Below, in pieces: positions 23,256-32,414 of a stretch of 46,426 nucleotides of DNA (its first letter is position 1; each line of letters opens with the position of its first letter). The position numbers were made by a program, and so were the translations under genes. Location of the stretch: NCBI GenBank assembly GCA_900548285.1, contig URKE01000012.1:1-46426 (forward strand). The letters are read 5' to 3'. Origin of the DNA: an uncultured Eubacteriales bacterium. Its GTDB lineage: Bacteria > Bacillota > Clostridia > Christensenellales > Borkfalkiaceae. A model generated the notes under the pieces. It worked only from the letters and a program-made list of their open reading frames with translations. It did not search any database and had not been told where the DNA came from.

Positions 23256-25242
23256 AATGTCCGCGCTTTCGCTCGTCGCGCTTCTTTCCGATAAGGACAA
23301 GGTTTACGACGCTCTCGTCGCAACCGGCGCGGCGCAGATAAAAACGCAGGAAGAGCGCGAACAAACAGTTCCGCTTGCCGCAAAAGACACCGCGGAATTG
23401 CGTCAGAAAATCGACAGGGCGAAAAAGTGTCTTGAATTTCTGGCGGACGAAATAGAAACTTTGCCCAAAACCGAGCGGGGAGAGGGCTTGATTAAGGACG
23501 GATTCGCCGTCGCTACGAGCGAATTTATGACCGCGGGAGAGCGGAGCGGCGAGGTTGAAAAAACTCTCGACGAAATCGATGGTTTGTCGGCTGAGAAAAA
23601 CTCTCTCAGGGCGCGTTCGGCAAAGGTGAACGAACAGATAAAAAGTTACGAGCCTTACGTCGGTCTGAAACTGAAATTTTCGGAAGTATCCGACACGAAA
23701 ACAGTCAAGGTTTATCTCGGAACGGTAACGTCGGACAAAATCGACAAATGCCTTTCGGAACTCGGAGAAATCGAATGTTGCGAATCGTTCGCCGAGTGCG
23801 ACGGTAAGGACGGAACGGTTCTCTCCGTCGCCGTTTATCGGAAGCAGAGCGAAGAGGTTGAAAAAGTCCTTTCCGCGTGCGGTTTCACCAAGTGTCAGTT
23901 CGCGGGGGATTTCACCGCGACGGAAAAAATCGGCGAGTTGAACGCCGAACTCAAAGAGATCGACGAAGGGTTTTTAAGCGTTGCGAAACGCGCCGCAAAA
24001 CTTACGGAACAATCGCGGGAAGTCAAGGTATATGTCGATTATCTCGGGTATTTGATAGAAAAAGCCGACGCTGACGGAACGCTTTACGCCACTATGGAAA
24101 CGTTCGTTATGGAAGCGTTCGTGCCGACGGAAAAGGTCGAAGAAGTGAAAGCGGCGATCGAGAAAGCGACGAGGGCGTGCGAGATCGAAACAAAGGTCGT
24201 CCCGCGCGACGAGTTCGCTCCCACGCTTATGAAAAACAAGAGCGCGGTGGCAAACTTCGAGGCCGTTACCAATATGTATTCCGTTCCGGCTTACGGCGCG
24301 CTCGATCCGAACGCGGTGATGTCATTTTTCTTCTCCCTGTTCATGGGGCTTATCATGGCGGATTTCGGTTACGGGATTCTGATGATCGTCGGCGGATTTT
24401 TGTTCGCGGCGAAACAGAGAAAGGGTACGACGCTTTATCGCATGGCAAAGGTTTTCGCTTACGGCGGATTCTTCGCCTGCATATTCGGCGCGTTGTTCGA
24501 CAGTTGGCTCGGATATCCGCTGCTCAGAACGATTTTCGGCGAAGGTTCGGAATATTGCGCGTTTTACGCTGAATATCTCGACGCGATCAATTCTCCCGCA
24601 AATATCGCCGGGATAACCGTTCCGCAAATGCTTTTATGGTGTTTAGGGCTCGGCGCGGTGCAGATTGCGGTCAGCCTGATAATGAAAACCGTTCAGTGCT
24701 TTTCGAGAAAACAATATTTTGAAGGTATATTTTCGGGCGCGGTGTGGGCGATAGGCTTGCTCGCGTTCGTCGTCGCCGTTTTCGGTATGGCATCCGACAA
24801 CGCGTTTTTAACAAAATACGGCGCGTATATAGCGATCGGGCTTATCGTTCTCGGGATTCTCACTTCGGGAGTTACCGAAAAGGGAATCGGCAAAATAATC
24901 AAGCCGTTCTCTTCCGTTTACGGATTGATAAACTACGCTTCGGATATTCTCAGTTACGCCCGTCTTTACGGACTTATGCTTTCCGGCGCGCAGATCGCCT
25001 CGATATTCACGAACAACCTTGCCATAGAACTTCTTTTCCCGCAGGGCGTGATCGGAGTTATATTCGGCGTTGTGATAATTATTATCGGCAACGTGTTCAA
25101 TCTCGCGATGAGCCTTCTCGGAGCGTTTATTCACGATTCGCGTTTGCAATACGTCGAGTTCTTCGGGCGGTTCTACGAGGGCGAAGGCGAACTTTTCACC
25201 CCGCTCGGTCATAGCGGCGAATACACATACTTCGTTTCGTAA
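23242..25242 (+). CDS. ntpI: V-type ATPase subunit I (membrane subunit a)
   Basis: 666 residues, the usual size. The N-terminal half (about 1-330) is the soluble arm that meets the peripheral stalks. The C-terminal half has about seven or eight membrane helices (MSFFFSLFMGLIMADFGYGI, LLWCLGLGAVQIAV, ASDILSYARLYGLMLSGAQIA). The arginine in SYARLYGL faces the c-ring glutamate and is essential for ion translocation in the family. The start overlaps the stalk gene by 14 bases. Between this gene and ntpK is a 168-base gap with a dispersed element copy. Confidence 0.95.
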   Translation: MAIAEMSALSLVALLSDKDKVYDALVATGAAQIKTQEEREQTVPLAAKDTAELRQKIDRAKKCLEFLADEIETLPKTERGEGLIKDGFAVATSEFMTAGERSGEVEKTLDEIDGLSAEKNSLRARSAKVNEQIKSYEPYVGLKLKFSEVSDTKTVKVYLGTVTSDKIDKCLSELGEIECCESFAECDGKDGTVLSVAVYRKQSEEVEKVLSACGFTKCQFAGDFTATEKIGELNAELKEIDEGFLSVAKRAAKLTEQSREVKVYVDYLGYLIEKADADGTLYATMETFVMEAFVPTEKVEEVKAAIEKATRACEIETKVVPRDEFAPTLMKNKSAVANFEAVTNMYSVPAYGALDPNAVMSFFFSLFMGLIMADFGYGILMIVGGFLFAAKQRKGTTLYRMAKVFAYGGFFACIFGALFDSWLGYPLLRTIFGEGSEYCAFYAEYLDAINSPANIAGITVPQMLLWCLGLGAVQIAVSLIMKTVQCFSRKQYFEGIFSGAVWAIGLLAFVVAVFGMASDNAFLTKYGAYIAIGLIVLGILTSGVTEKGIGKIIKPFSSVYGLINYASDILSYARLYGLMLSGAQIASIFTNNLAIELLFPQGVIGVIFGVVIIIIGNVFNLAMSLLGAFIHDSRLQYVEFFGRFYEGEGELFTPLGHSGEYTYFVS

Positions 25243-25353
25243 CGACTCGGCAACGAGCGGCGGATATGCTTATTTAGTTTCGCGTTAATCCGATTGCGGA
25301 AAGCGAACGCACTTATTTTGCAATAAATCGGCAACGGACGGCAAAAACCCGCC

Positions 25354-25366
25354 TATAAATCGATTA
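25354..25366 (+). repeat. Dispersed element copy, one mismatch
   Basis: TATAAATCGATTA preceded by CCGCC, 45 bases before the ntpK start. Confidence 0.7.
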
Positions 25367-25410
25367 TTGAATATAATTAACAGAAAAACAATTTCGGAGG
25401 AAATTAAAAA

Positions 25411-25833
25411 ATGGAAAAATTTATCGGCATTTTGGGGCTTTCGCTCTGTATGATCCTTTGCGGCGCGGGTTCGGCGTTCGGTCTTTATAAAACAGGTTCT
25501 GCCGCCGCGGGCGTTCTTTCGGAGGACAACAAGAAGTTTTCCAAAATCATCGTTCTCGCTCTTCTTCCCGCAACGCAGGGTATTTACGGCTTCGTTCTCG
25601 CGGTTATGAAGATCGGCGCAATCGCTCAGGGCTGGAATCTTTTCGGCGCGATGATAGGACTCGGCGTAACGGGTATGCTTTCGGCAATTCTGCAGGGTAT
25701 AACCGCTTCGTCCTGTATTTACGCGATCGGCAAAAACTCCGCCGGTTCCGGTAAGTACGTCCTGTTCCCGGCGATGATCGAGTTCTACGCGATTCTTTCG
25801 CTCGTTCTCGGCATAATGATTCCCGTTGCGTAA
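25411..25833 (+). CDS. ntpK: V-type ATPase c-ring subunit K, Na+-binding type
   Basis: 140 residues with four transmembrane helices, a duplicated hairpin proteolipid. Residues that bind Na+ in Enterococcus NtpK appear in matching places: Leu, Thr55 and Gln56 in LPATQGIYG, Gln95 in LQGITASS and the ion-carrying Glu124 in MIEFYAIL. This supports a sodium rather than proton rotor. Strong Shine-Dalgarno GGAGGA. The gene follows subunit I after a gap, which may allow the higher expression that ring subunits need. Confidence 0.93.
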   Translation: MEKFIGILGLSLCMILCGAGSAFGLYKTGSAAAGVLSEDNKKFSKIIVLALLPATQGIYGFVLAVMKIGAIAQGWNLFGAMIGLGVTGMLSAILQGITASSCIYAIGKNSAGSGKYVLFPAMIEFYAILSLVLGIMIPVA

Positions 25834-25863
25834 AACGACAAACGGAATTTTCGTAAAACAGAC

Positions 25864-26436
25864 ATGGAAGAAAAAAAGGATATATGTTCGGCGATAATCT
25901 CGGACGCGGAGGCTTACGCGGCGGAAACCGTTAAAGCAGCGGAAGAATACGCCGGATCCAAACTGAAAGAAGCCGAATTCGAGGTTCAGACTTTCGCCGT
26001 TTCGCAGAACGAACTTGCCCGAAAGGAAATCGCGGACATCGAGGCGAAAAACGCCGCCGCGGAAAGAATGGAAAAGAAAAAAATCGTTCTTGCGGCAAAA
26101 GTGGAACTTTTAAACGAAGTTTATAAAAGGCTCGAAGAAAAACTCGGCGCGATGAAAGGCGACGAACTCACCCGCTTTATCGAAAAACTTATCGAAAAGT
26201 ACGCGACGGACGGCGACGAGATAGTCGTCGCGGCGAATTCCGCCGTCGGAGCGGACAAAATCGCCGAGTTGCAGGTTTGCAAAAAACTCGGGCTTAAAGT
26301 TGTCGGCGAGGGCGCGTTTTCCGGCGGATTTATAATAAAAGGCAAAACGTTCGACCGGGATCTTTCTTTCGCCGCGATAGTAGGCGCGGTCAGAGAAAGC
26401 ACGGAATCCGAAGTTTCCGCAAAATTATTCGGCTGA
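25864..26436 (+). CDS. ntpE: V-type ATPase subunit E
   Basis: 190 residues. The N-terminal half is a long helix (AEAYAAETVKAAEEYAGSKLKEAEFEVQ) that pairs with the G/H subunit in the peripheral stalk. The C-terminal half is the globular head that caps the A3B3 hexamer. The start ATG is at 25864, 30 bases after ntpK, without a strong ribosome binding site, so coupling to upstream translation may matter. An array of three 21-bp repeats separates it from subunit C. Confidence 0.9.
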   Translation: MEEKKDICSAIISDAEAYAAETVKAAEEYAGSKLKEAEFEVQTFAVSQNELARKEIADIEAKNAAAERMEKKKIVLAAKVELLNEVYKRLEEKLGAMKGDELTRFIEKLIEKYATDGDEIVVAANSAVGADKIAELQVCKKLGLKVVGEGAFSGGFIIKGKTFDRDLSFAAIVGAVRESTESEVSAKLFG

Positions 26437-26493
26437 CGCGTTTTCGGACGGAAAGAGAAGTTGACTCCCCTCGGGTAACGTCGGTTCGCAACG

Positions 26494-26556
26494 GGTGATA
26501 ACCGATATAAAAATGGCGTCAACCGTTATACAAATGGCGACAACCGATATACAAAT
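26494..26556 (+). repeat. 21-bp tandem repeat, three units
   Basis: Units at 26494-26514, 26515-26535 and 26536-26556, each of the type GGYGWYAACCGWTATAMAAAT. They lie 13 bases before the ntpC start, in the V-ATPase operon. Confidence 0.92.
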
Positions 26557-26568
26557 AAGGATTATAAT

Positions 26569-27582
26569 ATGGCAAAAAGAGATATGACTTTTTTGAACGG
26601 TATAATAAAATCGCTCGAAAAAGAACTTCTTACGCCGGCGACGCTTATGAGAATAATCGACGAGCCGGATTATAAAAGCGCGTTCCGCGCGCTTAAGGAG
26701 CAGGGATTCGGAAAGCACGCCGCGACGGACGAAGCGGATTCGGAAGCGATTCTGCAAGCCGAAACGCTTGCGCTCGACGATTTCGCGCGCGAATTTTCGC
26801 CGGGCGACGAATACTCGGAATTTTGTCTTTCCGGAATAGATTTTTATAATGCGGAAAGACTTTTGCGTTCCGGATATATCAGAAGTTTCGGTTTCGTTCA
26901 GACGAGAACGGGGCTTATCGGCGACGTTGCCGCCGCGCTTAAAACCGACGAAAAAAACACGAAATACGGGAAAGCAGGTCAAAGCGGCGGGAAGGATAAA
27001 AACGCGCTTTTGCAAGAACTTGTTTCCGCTTACGCCGAAGGGAAAGCCCTTTTTGAAAGCGGCAAAGCGAGCGGCGCGGAAATTTCGTCGATATTCATAA
27101 AGGCTCGTTACGCGAGATTACTGAAGAAATGCGGCGGTCAACTCAACGCGTTTCTGAAAAACGAGATAGACTGCAAAAACATCTCCACGGCTCTCCGCGC
27201 GAAAACGCAGGACGAAATCGATAAACTGTTCATCGGCGGAGGTAATCTGAAAAAAGAGGACGTCGATTTCATATTCTCTCAGGACGCCGACAAAACCGAA
27301 AAGAGATTCGCGTTCACCCCGTTCGCCGAGGTGATAGCGCTTGCGGAAAAAGAGAAAGCCGCAGGAACGCCGCTCATCGGATTCGAAGCGGCGGCGGACG
27401 GATTCGCGCTTAAAGAACTCAAAAAGAAGAAATACGAAACAGAGGGCGCGACGCCTTTCGTTCTTTATTATCTGTATAAATCCGCGGAGATAAAAAACGT
27501 GAGAATAATTCTTACGGGTAAGCGCGCGGGCGCGTCCGCGGAGGACATAAAAAGGAGGCTCAGAACCGGTTATGACGGGTGA
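26569..27582 (+). CDS. ntpC: V-type ATPase subunit C (d)
   Basis: 337 residues, the socket subunit that joins the central stalk to the c-ring. It is recognised by the repeated helical pattern (LNGIIKSLEKELLTPATLMR, IDEPDYKSAFRALKEQGFGK, then the later IKARYARLLKK) and by the C-terminal LVLYYLYKS-like FVLYYLYKSAEIKNVRIILTGK. AAGGAT precedes the ATG. The end overlaps ntpG by 11 bases. Confidence 0.9.
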   Translation: MAKRDMTFLNGIIKSLEKELLTPATLMRIIDEPDYKSAFRALKEQGFGKHAATDEADSEAILQAETLALDDFAREFSPGDEYSEFCLSGIDFYNAERLLRSGYIRSFGFVQTRTGLIGDVAAALKTDEKNTKYGKAGQSGGKDKNALLQELVSAYAEGKALFESGKASGAEISSIFIKARYARLLKKCGGQLNAFLKNEIDCKNISTALRAKTQDEIDKLFIGGGNLKKEDVDFIFSQDADKTEKRFAFTPFAEVIALAEKEKAAGTPLIGFEAAADGFALKELKKKKYETEGATPFVLYYLYKSAEIKNVRIILTGKRAGASAEDIKRRLRTGYDG

Positions 27583-27904
27583 GATTGCGATAATCGGCAA
27601 CGGTGAAAGCGCGCTTGCTTTCAAAGCCGGCGGAGTGGACGCTTTTTTTGCGGACGACGAAAAGGAAGCGAGAGAACTCCTTAAAAAACTTGCCAGAACG
27701 TACAAGGTGATTTTCGTTACGGAAGATCTTGCCGAGAAAATGGACGATCTGATAACGAGAATGTTGGAGCAGCCTTATCCTGCGATAGTTGCCGTGCCGT
27801 CCGACAAAGGCAGCAGCGGTTACGCGGCGGGAAAGATGAAGCAATACGCGGAAATGGCTTTGGGCGCGGACGTTTTGTTCGGAAACGAAAAACGTTCTAA
27901 ATAA
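27572..27904 (+). CDS. ntpG: V-type ATPase subunit F
   Basis: 110 residues. A small alpha/beta central-stalk subunit: EIAIIGNGESALAFKAGGVD begins the Rossmann-like fold and PYPAIVAVPSDKGSSGYA is the conserved C-terminal segment. It regulates the rotor with subunit D. It overlaps ntpC and lies 14 bases before ntpA. Confidence 0.93.
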   Translation: MTGEIAIIGNGESALAFKAGGVDAFFADDEKEARELLKKLARTYKVIFVTEDLAEKMDDLITRMLEQPYPAIVAVPSDKGSSGYAAGKMKQYAEMALGADVLFGNEKRSK

Positions 27905-27918
27905 TTGAGGAAATAACA

Positions 27919-29673
27919 ATGCAAGGAAGAATCGTAAAGGTTTCAGGGCCACTTATAGTGGCTGAAAATATGGCGGACGTAAAGATGTACGACGTCGTAA
28001 AAGTCGGAGAAAAAGAACTTATAGGCGAGGTTATCGAACTTCGCGGCGACAAAGCGTCCGTTCAGGTATACGAGGAAACTTCGGGACTGGGCGTCGGCGA
28101 CAAAGTCATTTCGACGGGCATGCCGCTTTCCGTGGAACTCGCTCCCGGGCTTATCGAGGGTATCTTCGACGGAATTCAGCGTCCGCTCGAAAAAATCGTC
28201 GAAAATTACGGCGACAGAATCACGAGAGGACTTAAAGTAAACAATCTCGACCGCGAAAAGAAATGGCGTTTCGTTCCCGAAAAGAAAATCGGCGACGAAG
28301 TAATCCCCGGCGACGTGTTGGGTTCGGTGCAGGAAACGGCGATAGTTTCGCATAAAATTCTCGTACCGTTCGGCGTGAGCGGAAAGGTTACGGATATCCG
28401 CGAGGGAGATTTCACTATAACGGAAACGATCGCCAAGGTGGGCGATAAGGAAGTTTCCATGCTCACCCGCTGGCCGGTCAGAAAAGCCAGACCGTATAAA
28501 GAAAAACAAACGCCCGATATGCCTATGGTAACGGGGCAGAGAGTTATCGACACGCTCTTCCCGATAGCGAAAGGAGGCGTTGCGGCTGTTCCCGGTCCGT
28601 TCGGAAGCGGTAAAACGGTCGTTCAGCACCAACTCGCCAAGTGGGCGGACGCGGAAATAATCGTCTACGTCGGTTGCGGCGAACGCGGCAACGAAATGAC
28701 GGACGTTCTGAACGAATTTCCCGAACTTAAAGATCCGAAAACGGGCGAACCGCTGATGAAGAGAACGGTTCTCATCGCTAACACGTCCGATATGCCGGTC
28801 GCGGCGAGAGAAGCGTCGATTTACACGGGCATCACGATAGCCGAATATTTCAGAGATATGGGCTATAACGTCGCGATAATGGCGGATTCCACGTCGCGCT
28901 GGGCGGAAGCGCTCAGAGAAATGAGCGGCAGACTGGAAGAAATGCCGGGCGACGAAGGTTACCCTGCTTACCTCTCGTCAAGACTTGCCGAATTCTACGA
29001 GAGAGCGGGCATCGTAAAAGTTCTCGGAAGCGTGGATAAAACAGGCTCTGTTTCCGCAATCGGAGCGGTTTCGCCCCCGGGCGGCGACCTTTCCGAACCC
29101 GTTTCTCAGGCAACGCTGAGAATAGTCAAAGTTTTCTGGGGCTTATCCGCGCAACTTGCATATAAAAGACACTTCCCCGCGATAGACTGGCTTATCAGTT
29201 ATTCGCTTTACGCCGACAGAATGGGCGAATGGTATGAAAAGAACGTCGGTGCGGACTTTATGGAACTCCGTGCGTTCGTGATGAACGTTTTGCAGGAAGA
29301 GGCGAGCCTCGAAGAAATAGTAAGGCTCGTCGGTATGGACACGCTTTCTTATAAGGACAGAATGACGCTCGAAACGGCGAAGATGATAAGAGAGGATTAT
29401 CTCCATCAGAACGCTTTCCACGAAACCGATACTTACACTTCGCTCGACAAACAGTACAGAATGCTTAAACTCATAAAGAAGTTTTACGATCTCGGCAACG
29501 AAGCCGTCGCGAATTACGCCGACATAGACGAAGTTACGGCTTGCGAAGCGAAAGAGAAGATCGGCAGAGCGAAATATATCGAGGAAAGTTCGGTCGCGAG
29601 TTTCGACGAGATAGACTCCGAACTCGAGAGAGAACTCAAAGCCCTTGCCGCCAAAGGAGAAAGCGATGTATAA
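27919..29673 (+). CDS. ntpA: V-type ATPase catalytic subunit A
   Basis: 584 residues. The Walker A motif GPFGSGKT is at 226-233, followed by VYVGCGERGNEMTDVL and the catalytic-site segment ADSTSRWAEALREMSGRLEEMPG. The inserted non-homologous region typical of A subunits lies between about 115 and 195. Subunit A hydrolyses ATP to drive ion pumping, or makes ATP in reverse. GAGG lies ahead of the ATG. It overlaps the start of ntpB by eight bases. Confidence 0.97.
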   Translation: MQGRIVKVSGPLIVAENMADVKMYDVVKVGEKELIGEVIELRGDKASVQVYEETSGLGVGDKVISTGMPLSVELAPGLIEGIFDGIQRPLEKIVENYGDRITRGLKVNNLDREKKWRFVPEKKIGDEVIPGDVLGSVQETAIVSHKILVPFGVSGKVTDIREGDFTITETIAKVGDKEVSMLTRWPVRKARPYKEKQTPDMPMVTGQRVIDTLFPIAKGGVAAVPGPFGSGKTVVQHQLAKWADAEIIVYVGCGERGNEMTDVLNEFPELKDPKTGEPLMKRTVLIANTSDMPVAAREASIYTGITIAEYFRDMGYNVAIMADSTSRWAEALREMSGRLEEMPGDEGYPAYLSSRLAEFYERAGIVKVLGSVDKTGSVSAIGAVSPPGGDLSEPVSQATLRIVKVFWGLSAQLAYKRHFPAIDWLISYSLYADRMGEWYEKNVGADFMELRAFVMNVLQEEASLEEIVRLVGMDTLSYKDRMTLETAKMIREDYLHQNAFHETDTYTSLDKQYRMLKLIKKFYDLGNEAVANYADIDEVTACEAKEKIGRAKYIEESSVASFDEIDSELERELKALAAKGESDV

Positions 29674-31039
29674 GGAATATAAAACGATAAAAGAGGTCGT
29701 AGGGCCGCTGATGCTCGTCGAGGGCGTGGACGGCGTGAAATATGACGAACTCGTCGAAGTAACGCAGGAAAACGGCGAAATAAGAAGGGGAAAAGTCCTC
29801 GAAGTTAAGGACGACAAAGCCGTCGTTCAACTTTTTGAAAACACGCAGGGTTTGAAAATATCCACGTCAAAGGCGAGATTTCTGGGCAGAAGTTTGTCGC
29901 TCGATCTTTCGGAAGATATGCTCGGCAGAGTTTTCGACGGAATGGGCAAACCGCGCGACGGCGGCGCGCCGATTATCCCCGAAAAGAGTATGGACGTTAA
30001 CGGCGAGCCGATAAACCCCGCCGCGAGAAACTATCCCAACGAGTTCATTCAGACGGGCATTTCCGCGATAGACGGCTTGAACACTCTCGTCAGAGGTCAG
30101 AAACTTCCCGTATTTTCGATGAGCGGACTTCCGCATGCGGAACTTGCCGCGCAGATCGCCCGTCAGGCGAGGGTGCTGAACGCGAGCGATAAATTCGCCG
30201 TCGTTTTCGCCGCGATAGGAATAACTTACGAAGAAGCGCAGTATTTCATAGACGACTTCAAAAAGACGGGCGCGATAGAAAGAACGGTGCTTTTCACCAA
30301 CCTTGCCAACGATCCGGCGATCGAACGTCTTGCAACGCCTAAAATGGCTTTGACGTGCGCGGAATATCTTGCGTTCGATAAAGGCATGCACGTTCTCGTC
30401 ATAATGACGGATATCACCAACTACGCCGAAGCGCTCCGCGAAGTGTCCGCGGCGAAGAAAGAAGTTCCCGGCAGAAGAGGTTATCCCGGTTATCTTTACA
30501 CCGACCTTGCCACGCTTTACGAAAGAGCGGGCAGAATAAGAGGTAAAGAGGGTTCGATAACTCAGATTCCCATTCTCACGATGCCGGAGGACGATAAAAC
30601 TCACCCCATTCCCGACCTTACCGGATATATAACGGAAGGTCAGATAATCCTTTCGAGAGAACTGTTCAAAAAGGGCGTTAATCCGCCTATAGACGTACTT
30701 CCGTCCCTTTCAAGGCTGAAAGACAAAGGTATCGGCGACGGCAAGACGAGAGAAGATCACGCCGACACGATGAACCAACTTTTCGCGGCTTACGCGAAAG
30801 GTAAGGAGTGCAAGGAACTTTCTGCGATCCTCGGCGATTCCGCGCTTACTTCAACCGATAAGTTATACGCAAAATTTGCCGAAGAATTTGAAAAGCAGTA
30901 CGTTTCGCAAGGTTTCACCGTAAACAGAAGCATCGAAGAAACGCTCGACCTCGGCTGGAAACTTCTGAAAATTCTTCCCAAGTCCGAACTTAAACGTATC
31001 AAAGAGAAATATATCGAGAAGTATCTCGACAGACATTAA
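29666..31039 (+). CDS. ntpB: V-type ATPase subunit B
   Basis: 457 residues, the non-catalytic nucleotide-site subunit. TQGLKISTSKARFLG, RVFDGMGKPRDGG and FSMSGLPHAELAAQIARQA are typical; the Walker A lysine is absent, as expected for B. I chose the ATG at 29666 (MYKEYKTIKEVVGP) with AAAGGAG just upstream, over a start seven codons earlier. It overlaps ntpA by eight bases. Confidence 0.97.
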   Translation: MYKEYKTIKEVVGPLMLVEGVDGVKYDELVEVTQENGEIRRGKVLEVKDDKAVVQLFENTQGLKISTSKARFLGRSLSLDLSEDMLGRVFDGMGKPRDGGAPIIPEKSMDVNGEPINPAARNYPNEFIQTGISAIDGLNTLVRGQKLPVFSMSGLPHAELAAQIARQARVLNASDKFAVVFAAIGITYEEAQYFIDDFKKTGAIERTVLFTNLANDPAIERLATPKMALTCAEYLAFDKGMHVLVIMTDITNYAEALREVSAAKKEVPGRRGYPGYLYTDLATLYERAGRIRGKEGSITQIPILTMPEDDKTHPIPDLTGYITEGQIILSRELFKKGVNPPIDVLPSLSRLKDKGIGDGKTREDHADTMNQLFAAYAKGKECKELSAILGDSALTSTDKLYAKFAEEFEKQYVSQGFTVNRSIEETLDLGWKLLKILPKSELKRIKEKYIEKYLDRH

Positions 31040-31068
31040 TATTTTTGATTAACGTCAAAAGTCGGCGT

Positions 31069-31081
31069 TAATCGACTTATA
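31069..31081 (-). repeat. Dispersed element copy, exact core
   Basis: TAATCGACTTATA on the plus strand with GGCGT before and TACC after. It lies between ntpB and ntpD, 22 bases before the ntpD start. Confidence 0.9.
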
Positions 31082-31103
31082 TACCGATTTTATGGTGAAA
31101 TAA

Positions 31104-31730
31104 ATGGCAAGACTCAACGTGAACCCCACCAGAATGGAGTTAAAAAAACTTAAAGCAAGGTTGCAGACGGCAACGAGAGGACATAAACTTCTGAAAGATA
31201 AGTCCGACGAGATGATCAGAAGGTTTACCGCTCTTATCAAGGAAAATAAGAGAATGAGAGCCGAACTCGAAGCCGAACTTTCCGATTGTCTCGGGAAATT
31301 CGCAACGGCTTGCGCTTATTCGTCAAAAGAAGAAATCGACAAGGTTTTTTCGATGCCCGTTTCCAACGTGAGCGCGACGTTCGCCGTCAGGGACGTTATG
31401 AACGTGGAAGTTCCGTCGATCGAAGTGAGCGAAACGAAGAGCGACGCGTCTTTTCTTTACGCCTTTGCCGAAATGACGAGCGAGGCGGATTATTCGGTGG
31501 AGAAAATCAGCAGGCTTGTCGGCAAACTCTTAAAACTTGCGGAGATAGAAAAAACCGTGGCAATGCTCGCCGTCGAAATCGAACGGAACAAGCGCCGCGT
31601 CAACGCGCTCGAGTATATAATGATTCCTCAGATAGAGGAAACGGTTAAATACATCAAGAGCAAACTCGACGAAAACGAACGAGCCGCAACGACGAGATTG
31701 ATGAAAGTAAAGGATATTCTCAACGCCTGA
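31104..31730 (+). CDS. ntpD: V-type ATPase subunit D
   Basis: 208 residues, the central rotor shaft. It opens with LNVNPTRMELKKLKARLQTATRGHKLLKDK, typical of subunit D, and closes with a second long helix (NKRRVNALEYIMIPQIEETVKYIKSKLDENERA). The two helices form the antiparallel coiled coil that turns inside A3B3. The Shine-Dalgarno is weak (GGTG). It is the last gene of the operon and is followed by a strong terminator. Confidence 0.95.
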   Translation: MARLNVNPTRMELKKLKARLQTATRGHKLLKDKSDEMIRRFTALIKENKRMRAELEAELSDCLGKFATACAYSSKEEIDKVFSMPVSNVSATFAVRDVMNVEVPSIEVSETKSDASFLYAFAEMTSEADYSVEKISRLVGKLLKLAEIEKTVAMLAVEIERNKRRVNALEYIMIPQIEETVKYIKSKLDENERAATTRLMKVKDILNA

Positions 31731-31764
31731 TCGGTTGTCGTTTAGATTTTAGTTTGGCATTCCG

Positions 31765-31808
31765 CGCCGCGTTCTTCCCTGATGAAGGTAAGAACGCGGC
31801 GTTTTTTT
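31765..31808 (+). terminator. Strong terminator of the V-ATPase operon
   Basis: CGCCGCGTTCTT (31765-31776) pairs with AAGAACGCGGCG (31790-31801), followed by seven T residues. The open frame of the sigG remnant begins within this T-run. Confidence 0.92.
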
Positions 31809-32322
31809 GTTTCGACGCGCGCTATTCATACCGATGATTGTCGGTGAAGTAAAAAGAGTTATGCGTTCGAGCAACAGTTTAAGGGTTGCGCGGAGTATAA
31901 GGGACACGGCTTATAAGGTGTTGCAGGCGAGAGCGGAGATCGAGGCGAAAAAGGACGACGTTGCCACGATGGCGGAAATCGCGCAGACGCTTGCCATACC
32001 GGAAAGGGAAGTGGTTTACGCGCTCGACGCGATATCCGATCCCGTTTCGCTTTACGATCCCGTGTATAACAAAAACGGCGATACTCTTCTCGTTATGGAC
32101 CAGATCGGCGACGAAAAGAACACCGACGAAAGGTGGGTGGAAAACGTTGCTCTGGAGGGCGCGATGTCGAAACTGAACGAAAGGGAAAAGAAAATTCTCT
32201 ATATGCGTTATTACGAAGGCAAAACCCAGACGGAAATTTCGGCGGAGATAGGGCTTTCGCAGGCGCAGGTTTCCAGGCTCGAGAAAAACGCTCTTAAGAC
32301 GATGAAATCGAAAATTTCGTAG
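31807..32322 (+). pseudogene. sigG: 5'-truncated sporulation sigma factor SigG
   Basis: An open frame of 171 codons matches the C-terminal two thirds of sigma-G/sigma-F proteins: IPMIVGEVKRVMR, LRVARSIRDTAYKVLQ, YALDAISDPVSLYDPVYN, VMDQIGDEKN, LNEREKKILYMRYYEGKTQ and SQAQVSRLEKNALK. Complete SigG is about 255 residues. The missing part is region 1.2 through most of 2.4, which binds core RNA polymerase and the -10 element. Upstream is the V-ATPase terminator with a stop in frame at 31789. The TTG at 31807 and the ATG at 31834 lack a ribosome binding site. The ylmC gene downstream matches normal sigG context. I call it a pseudogene; a misjoined assembly or a functional regions 3-4 fragment are alternatives. 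Confidence 0.75.
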
Positions 32323-32414
32323 TTTTCCCGTTCAGGCGCGGCGGCTCGTCCGACTTTCGTCCTTTCGGCATATTCCGACATTTTTCGCAATATCATAGAA
32401 AAGGGAGCGAAAAT

